Shown: piece by piece, positions 35,603-39,333 of the stretch | How the letters are laid out: every line of letters begins with the position of its first letter | Position numbering within the stretch: the stretch's first letter is position 1 | Virus record (IMG/VR): IMGVR_UViG_3300006616_000032 | Location: 1-39,333 of that record | Origin: a virus | Strand: one strand, 5' to 3' | Length of the DNA stretch: 39,333 bases | The notes under the pieces: model-generated | What the model was told of the DNA's origin: nothing | Databases searched by the model: none | What the model saw: only the letters and a program-made list of their open reading frames with translations | Translations under genes and position numbers: made by a program

Positions 35603-36754
35603 TTAATTACTATTTTGTAAATGATTGTGGGTTAATATTCCGTTACAGAAAAAAGTATCGTTATCTTCTGTGTCTATATCGTAAACAGTGAAATAACCGT
35701 CTTCTTCTGTTATACTAGTTATCAAAACTTCTTGATTGTTTTGATTTAAAAAAGAATCACCTTCTCTAAGTATATATAAAGGCAAAACCCTCCACATATT
35801 TAATTCCTTTTTCTTTGCTATACACATATGGTCTGCGGTAGCTCTAAACAGATTGTGATTAACGTTTATTATGTTATCGCGAATCGCTGGGGTACAATGT
35901 ATAACTGTAGCTGGCCTTGTATTTAAAGATGAAATTTCATACGCCTCAAATTCATGTAAAGCTATATGATCTTGCGTATTAAAGCTACCGTTTTTTGACA
36001 AAACTTGCATTCCAGGTTGTAAGTCATCTACTAGTATACTTGTACCATCTGCTAAAGCTATTAATTGGTTGCTTGCAACGCATTGAAATTCACCAGGATC
36101 AAAACCGCCGCTACCTGTTGTTGATCTACTCGTAAACCTAGATGTTTGATGTGAAACATATGTTGACGCAGAAGTATTATAATACGTAGAATACGGGCCA
36201 CCTGTAGTAAAAGTGGTTGTCCAACTTGTGGTAAACGACGTACTATATGAAGTCGTTTTTGATGTCGTTCTAGAATAAGTTGTGTTAGCTTGATATTGAT
36301 AGCTAGTAGTTCGCGAATAGCCTGTATTCCTGTAACTATAAGTAGTCGTTGATCTAGAATAAGCCGTGCTCACAGAGTAAGAAGTTGTCGTAGAGCGACT
36401 ATAAGTCGTAGCTTGCGATGTTGTTCTTGATGTTGTCTTTGACGTGGTTCTTGATGTAGAAACTTGCCAGCTTGTTGTATAACTCGTTGTTCGACTTGTT
36501 GCCCAAGTTGAAGATGTTGTAAACGTCGTGGTTGTACTTCTTGATACAGTGTATGAAGTAGCAACAACTGTTTTTAATGTATTGTATGTAGTAGAAGTAG
36601 ATTGAGATGTTACTCTTGATGTATTCCAAGAAGTAGTTGTATTTCTCGAGGAATTCCAAGATGTCGTCTGGGTAGGTGTTGTCGTAAACGTAGTTGTTAC
36701 GTTTGGCCCGTTTGTATTAAAAACGAATAATCTTTGAAATCCTATTTGCTTCAT
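35603..36754 (-). CDS. Tail fibre stalk with C-terminal Hint (intein-like) self-processing domain
   Basis: Residues about 17-216 form a Ser/Thr/Tyr/Arg-rich low-complexity stalk with many TTS, YSRST and TSY units. A Hint domain begins at C225, in CVASNQLIALADGTSILVDD: this fits block A of inteins and hedgehog-type autoprocessing domains, with a Cys followed by an xLADGxxxxVDDLxxGMxV pattern. Block B is ATADHM (T306, H309). Block F is VYDIDTEDNDTFFCNGI and block G is THN (T375, H376, N377). Only six residues (HLQNSN) follow the Asn. The first of these is His, not Cys, Ser or Thr, so normal protein splicing is unlikely; cleavage at either end, as in bacterial intein-like (BIL) domains, is possible. 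It neighbours the propeller fibre and has a related stalk. Confidence 0.85.
   Translation of the reverse strand: MKQIGFQRLFVFNTNGPNVTTTFTTTPTQTTSWNSSRNTTTSWNTSRVTSQSTSTTYNTLKTVVATSYTVSRSTTTTFTTSSTWATSRTTSYTTSWQVSTSRTTSKTTSRTTSQATTYSRSTTTSYSVSTAYSRSTTTYSYRNTGYSRTTSYQYQANTTYSRTTSKTTSYSTSFTTSWTTTFTTGGPYSTYYNTSASTYVSHQTSRFTSRSTTGSGGFDPGEFQCVASNQLIALADGTSILVDDLQPGMQVLSKNGSFNTQDHIALHEFEAYEISSLNTRPATVIHCTPAIRDNIINVNHNLFRATADHMCIAKKKELNMWRVLPLYILREGDSFLNQNNQEVLITSITEEDGYFTVYDIDTEDNDTFFCNGILTHNHLQNSN
36107..36706 (-). repeat. Degenerate Ser/Thr/Tyr stalk repeat (Hint fibre)
   Basis: About 200 residues of short TTS, RSTTT, YSRTTS and TSWxTS units carry periodic aromatic or arginine residues and no acidic residues. 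The plus-strand DNA is a run of GTTGTNGA/GTCGT-like words. The stalk of the propeller fibre (34161-35591) has the same style with more Trp and less Arg. Confidence 0.8.
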
Positions 36755-36755
36755 G

Positions 36756-37109
36756 TTAACTAAAATTACCTATATAATTCACTAATACGTTTGATGTGTC
36801 AACAATAAAATAAGATATAATTGCTAAGTCTCCTGAATCTGTTTGCCATACAACTAAATCACCATTTGGTGTTTTCATTATTGCTGGCAATGCTGCAGGA
36901 ACTGTAGCCGCTGTGTTTTTAATTATAATGTTACCAGCTTGGCCAATTTGATCAGCGTCGACAGTAACAGCTATAGAATAACTTCCAGATGCTTCTAATA
37001 TAAAGTTTAGATTATCTGCAAAATCTATGTTAAATACATTACTTGCATCTTTAGTCACCGTTGTCGGCGCTACAGATGTCATAGTAACTGGTACTCTTGT
37101 TAATGCCAT
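36756..37109 (-). CDS. Small tail-fibre/appendage protein, 117 residues
   Basis: Beta-rich, with the opening MALTRVPV, a middle that reads DADQIGQAGNIIIKN (about 53-67) and an end that reads VLVNYIGNFS. This combination is one I have seen in short fibre proteins of marine podoviruses, in the C-terminal beta-sandwich. No catalytic motif and no membrane segment are present. It ends one base before the Hint fibre begins and starts one base after the 116-residue gene. The N-terminus resembles that neighbour (MALTKIS), so both may share a small anchoring segment. Confidence 0.6.
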   Translation of the reverse strand: MALTRVPVTMTSVAPTTVTKDASNVFNIDFADNLNFILEASGSYSIAVTVDADQIGQAGNIIIKNTAATVPAALPAIMKTPNGDLVVWQTDSGDLAIISYFIVDTSNVLVNYIGNFS

Positions 37110-37110
37110 A

Positions 37111-37461
37111 TTATGCTGGTTGTGTTATTGTGTAAAAGAATTCTGGTGATGCACCGTCTTTAGTACATACTATTTGTATAAAATTCTTAGTTCCAGATGT
37201 AGAAACAAACGAACCGCCTAAATTACTTGCTGTAGATGGAAACGTTAATGATCCACCTCCACCGCCAGTTAAAACCAATATCTTAACCATACCTGCGGTA
37301 AAGTCTGTAAATGTAAGCGTGGTTGCTCCTGAAGTAACTGGCGTAAATCTAAATATCTGCGCACTGTTCCAATCTATTGTCATTGCGCTAGCTGCGCCAG
37401 GTTCTGCTACCGTCTGGAATTCATCCGCTATAACACCTGTTGATATTTTTGTTAATGCCAT
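37111..37461 (-). CDS. Small tail-fibre/appendage protein, 116 residues
   Basis: The start at MALTKIST (ATG at 37459-37461) is chosen over an upstream in-frame ATG near 37533. The later start lies one base past the stop of the upstream gene, follows an AT-only leader and matches the MALTR start of the neighbour. The protein is beta-rich (FTPVTSGATTLTFTDFTAG) with a run of five glycines near residue 68 and a TVAEPGAASAMTIDWNSAQ stretch typical of phage fibre C-terminal domains. It has no enzymatic motif. It is probably a short fibre or decoration subunit. Confidence 0.6.
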   Translation of the reverse strand: MALTKISTGVIADEFQTVAEPGAASAMTIDWNSAQIFRFTPVTSGATTLTFTDFTAGMVKILVLTGGGGGSLTFPSTASNLGGSFVSTSGTKNFIQIVCTKDGASPEFFYTITQPA

Positions 37462-37462
37462 A

Positions 37463-38248
37463 TTAATCGTCTTGAAACCAAAATTTTGTATTGAATGGCC
37501 TATTTTGACCAGAGCTATATGAGCCTTGCCCAATCATCCATATTAAATCTATATTTGCACCATAAGTAGGTACTGTATATGTTATGCCTTCTGCGTATCC
37601 ATATCCTGTAGTTGGAGATGCTGTCACATCAGATGTTGGAACTGTTTGGTCTTGTCTCATAAAGATCACATTACCATTAGAATCATTCCACGCTAAATTA
37701 TCTCCCCATGATGTTGAAGGATACCAACCAGGGTAATGACTAGCATTTGGGTTTGTCATTCTAAAGAATTGATAACCAGCTGCTTGTATGTGTAATCTTG
37801 TGTTTGGGAATGTAACGCCACCCCATGTTCCGTTAGAAGTAATACTTAAGTCCGAAAACCTATATCTTTTCATTCTAAACGGAGTGTTTGAAGAAACTCT
37901 AGCGCCACCGTGACTGCTGGAATAGCTACCACCGTTGTTGTTTAAGCAGGCAATACCTATTGTTCCATCAGATGTTAACTTAGGATATCCAGACGCAGGC
38001 TCACCTCCATGTCCCCCTAATGTTGCCCATGTAGAATCTATTCGTGCCCATGCTCCTGAAGTGCTCCCGCATTCAGATCCGTCCACACAAAAATAATAAT
38101 TTCTGACCCTACCCGCTGCATCTGTAACCCAGTAATACCCATTTGTAGTTGCGTTTGAAGCAACATCGGCAAACGAAGTATAAGGATTAGCCTCAGAGTT
38201 TGGTACAAGAAGCAAAGGTTTAGACATCATTTGCGTAACGCCTATCAT
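37463..38248 (-). CDS. Putative receptor-binding/appendage protein, 261 residues
   Basis: Aromatic and Gly/Asn-rich, with a YYWVTDAAGRVRNYYFC stretch (about 38-54) that recalls fibrinogen-like or similar carbohydrate-binding folds, and a FCVDGSECG pair of cysteines (about 53-60) that could be bridged. The last strand is TKFWFQDD. Aromatic surface residues and lack of a membrane segment fit a virion binding module. The start is an ATGA overlap with the stop of the gene before it (ATG at 38246-38248), which fixes the start. Three further Met codons occur in the first eight residues. Function is inferred only from composition and place. Confidence 0.55.
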   Translation of the reverse strand: MIGVTQMMSKPLLLVPNSEANPYTSFADVASNATTNGYYWVTDAAGRVRNYYFCVDGSECGSTSGAWARIDSTWATLGGHGGEPASGYPKLTSDGTIGIACLNNNGGSYSSSHGGARVSSNTPFRMKRYRFSDLSITSNGTWGGVTFPNTRLHIQAAGYQFFRMTNPNASHYPGWYPSTSWGDNLAWNDSNGNVIFMRQDQTVPTSDVTASPTTGYGYAEGITYTVPTYGANIDLIWMIGQGSYSSGQNRPFNTKFWFQDD

Positions 38249-38556
38249 GACCAGGGAAAGTTTGACGTTTCATCAAAGCTATCTTTTTCTAATAGCGTTT
38301 TCATTTCGTCTTTTATAAACTGCGTTTCTGGACCGTTTTCTTCGTACCAAGAAAGGACAGTTGCTTCTGTCAGCAATTCATATGGTATAAAACCATCGGG
38401 TTCAATTGCTCCTAAGAAATCAATTTCATACTCCTTAGAAAACTGGTTGGTACCGTCAGAAGCAGTAACCTCAATAACTGCGCTTTTAACAGTATTGAGG
38501 TGTGCTCCATTATTTTTCTTAAGGGAAATAACTCTATTAGTGTAAGTTACTGCCAT
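38245..38556 (-). CDS. Small conserved phage structural protein, 103 residues
   Basis: It holds a beta-rich first half (VISLKKNNGAHLNTVKSAVI), a helical GFIPYELLTEATVLSWYEEN segment (about 55-74) and an ending in Pro-Trp. I recall this pattern (FIPYExLTExxVLxW, then terminal PW) from many marine phage genomes, always near fibre genes and without a function. No catalytic residues or membrane segment are seen. Its start overlaps the stop of the 188-residue gene and its stop overlaps the next start, so it is translated in a chain with both. Confidence 0.6.
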   Translation of the reverse strand: MAVTYTNRVISLKKNNGAHLNTVKSAVIEVTASDGTNQFSKEYEIDFLGAIEPDGFIPYELLTEATVLSWYEENGPETQFIKDEMKTLLEKDSFDETSNFPWS

Positions 38557-39122
38557 TATTTAAGTGCTGTTATAATTAATTTAGGTGCTGTGAATACATC
38601 TGTTCCACCGCCACTTGAGTACTGCGTCATATGCCACTTATACCAATAATTTGATGTAGAATATCCACGGCCCATAACTTTAATGGTTTTATCTGATGTC
38701 CAGCTTGCAAACTTAGCGTTAGCGTTACTATCTGTGTTAGCTGAGTTAATATCAAACACAGACGTTAGAACCACCTCATCCTCACGGTAATACCCACCAG
38801 AAGTGTGGTAGGTATCCGTGATTGCTGTATTATCTACGTACACTTGAAAGTGCCCGATATTGTGTGTTCCTTGATGCCATCCAATTTGCATTCTAAACTC
38901 ATATATAACTTTAGTAGCATCTGCTGGCGGAGTATAATCAATTTGGGATCCGTTGACTTTTGTCCACGTAGTGGTTTGCCCACTTTGGTATCCAGTTACA
39001 TTTTCAGGCGTAATTGTGTTACCAAAAGAATCCGTCATAGAATCTCCTTTGCATTGAAACGCAAGTTGCTCTAAAACATTGCTACCAGCTGGTGCTGGAA
39101 AAAAGCCTGTTAAATTACCCAT
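38556..39122 (-). CDS. Virion appendage protein, 188 residues
   Basis: The opening VLEQLAFQCKGDSM (about 16-29) and the TYTPPADATKVIYEFRMQIG-like middle resemble a jelly-roll or beta-sandwich appendage protein common in marine podoviruses and cyanophages. The C-terminus is beta-rich and ends in KLIITALK. It is soluble and no catalytic site was seen. It lies one base from the partial gene beyond it and overlaps the 103-residue gene by a TAATG junction. Probable tail fibre or adhesion tip part. Confidence 0.6.
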   Translation of the reverse strand: MGNLTGFFPAPAGSNVLEQLAFQCKGDSMTDSFGNTITPENVTGYQSGQTTTWTKVNGSQIDYTPPADATKVIYEFRMQIGWHQGTHNIGHFQVYVDNTAITDTYHTSGGYYREDEVVLTSVFDINSANTDSNANAKFASWTSDKTIKVMGRGYSTSNYWYKWHMTQYSSGGGTDVFTAPKLIITALK

Positions 39123-39123
39123 A

Positions 39124-39333
39124 TTATTGTCCTATAATTACCCAGCCTTCATCATTCCCTGAATAAATTAATTCAAAGCTTGCTGATGCTGTATCTAATG
39201 TTAAATCTGCGGTATCGCCCATTATCTTATTACCACCTGCTCCAAGTACACATGTGTCTACACCTGATCGGTTTGAAATCTTAATAGATTGACCAATCTT
39301 AGGAAGTGCTGGCAAAGTTAATGTTAAATTACC
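39124..39333 (-). CDS. C-terminal part of a tail-fibre-like protein (5' truncated by window)
   Basis: The frame is open to the window edge, so at least 69 residues of the C-terminus are seen. A TTG at 39313-39315 is not needed as a start, because the frame continues upstream in the same style (NLTLTLPALPKIGQ). The end, NKIMGDTADLTLDTASASFE followed by GWVIIGQ, is the usual final beta-sandwich of phage fibre or decoration proteins. Nothing more can be said without the missing part. Confidence 0.7.
   Translation of the reverse strand, partial: GNLTLTLPALPKIGQSIKISNRSGVDTCVLGAGGNKIMGDTADLTLDTASASFELIYSGNDEGWVIIGQ

Noticed and set aside
36399-36659. Tyr/Asn-rich 86-residue minus-strand frame in the Hint-fibre stalk
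   Set aside because: Off-frame shadow of the low-complexity stalk codons.
37462-37533. N-terminal extension of the 116-residue appendage gene from an upstream ATG
   Set aside because: It would overlap the end of the 261-residue gene by about 70 bases, and the extension does not look like the start of any neighbour. MALTKIST at 37461 fits the operon spacing and the MALTR start next door.
39313-39315. TTG as the start of the last gene
   Set aside because: The frame is open through the window edge and its residues upstream of TTG continue the same pattern, so the gene is simply cut by the window.
1-39333. tRNA genes, CRISPR arrays, insertion sequences, integrase and attachment sites
   Set aside because: Coding density is nearly complete on one strand. 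No cloverleaf-like gap, regular spacer array, transposase or recombinase motif was seen. Only short gaps remain, and those are accounted for by hairpins or AT-rich leaders.

Overview
The window reads as the late (structural, packaging and lysis) half of a tailed phage with a short, podovirus-like tail. It most resembles the crAss-like lineage (Crassvirales and relatives such as marine Cellulophaga phages). The terminase, portal, major capsid, ring and muzzle-type proteins match that lineage as I remember it; no database was searched. A marine Bacteroidetes (flavobacterial) host is inferred from three things: AT-rich DNA, gene starts without Shine-Dalgarno sequences and with AT-only leaders such as AATAATATG, and a giant adhesin with thrombospondin type 3 repeats. 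No sheath, baseplate or tape-measure gene is visible.

Layout. Apart from the end of one rightward gene at 1-156 and its terminator (163-197), everything is on the minus strand. It forms one very tightly packed gene series, transcribed from right to left, with many TAATG or ATGA stop/start overlaps. In transcription order it holds: (i) small tail-fibre or appendage proteins (39333-36756); (ii) two large Ser/Thr/Trp/Tyr-rich stalk proteins, one ending in an intein-like Hint domain and one in a probable beta-propeller (36754-34161); (iii) a glycosyltransferase-like protein (34151-33237); (iv) a lysis cassette of a three-helix holin-like protein, a previously hidden 53-residue membrane protein, a single-span membrane protein and an M15-type peptidase (33265-32026); (v) a small protein and a probable tandem GroES-like protein (32025-31220); (vi) packaging and head genes, from a possible small terminase through large terminase, portal and scaffold to major capsid (31254-23794); (vii) neck and tail genes with two ring proteins and a 1405-residue muzzle or stabilisation protein (23718-17058); (viii) a 2232-residue calcium-repeat adhesin (17056-10358); (ix) small proteins, one GNAT-like (10358-9631); and (x) three probable internal or ejected virion proteins of 208, 713 and 2218 residues (9629-204).

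How they work together. Terminase packs DNA through the portal into a scaffold-built capsid. The ring and muzzle proteins close the vertex and form the stubby tail, and adhesin and fibres make host contact. The three large proteins at the end of the series are probably packed in the head and ejected with the DNA. The largest carries two HExxH zinc-peptidase motifs, a PD-(D/E)XK nuclease-like motif and a sigma-region-2-like segment, so it may act on the cell wall or on host DNA and transcription at entry.

The most unusual items are the fibre with a terminal self-processing Hint domain beside a sister stalk protein, the multi-enzyme 2218-residue virion protein, the tandem GroES-like protein, and a set of mutually exclusive hairpins just after the capsid gene. 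No tRNA, rRNA, CRISPR array, insertion sequence, integrase or attachment site was recognised. No stretch over 300 bases lacks a gene.
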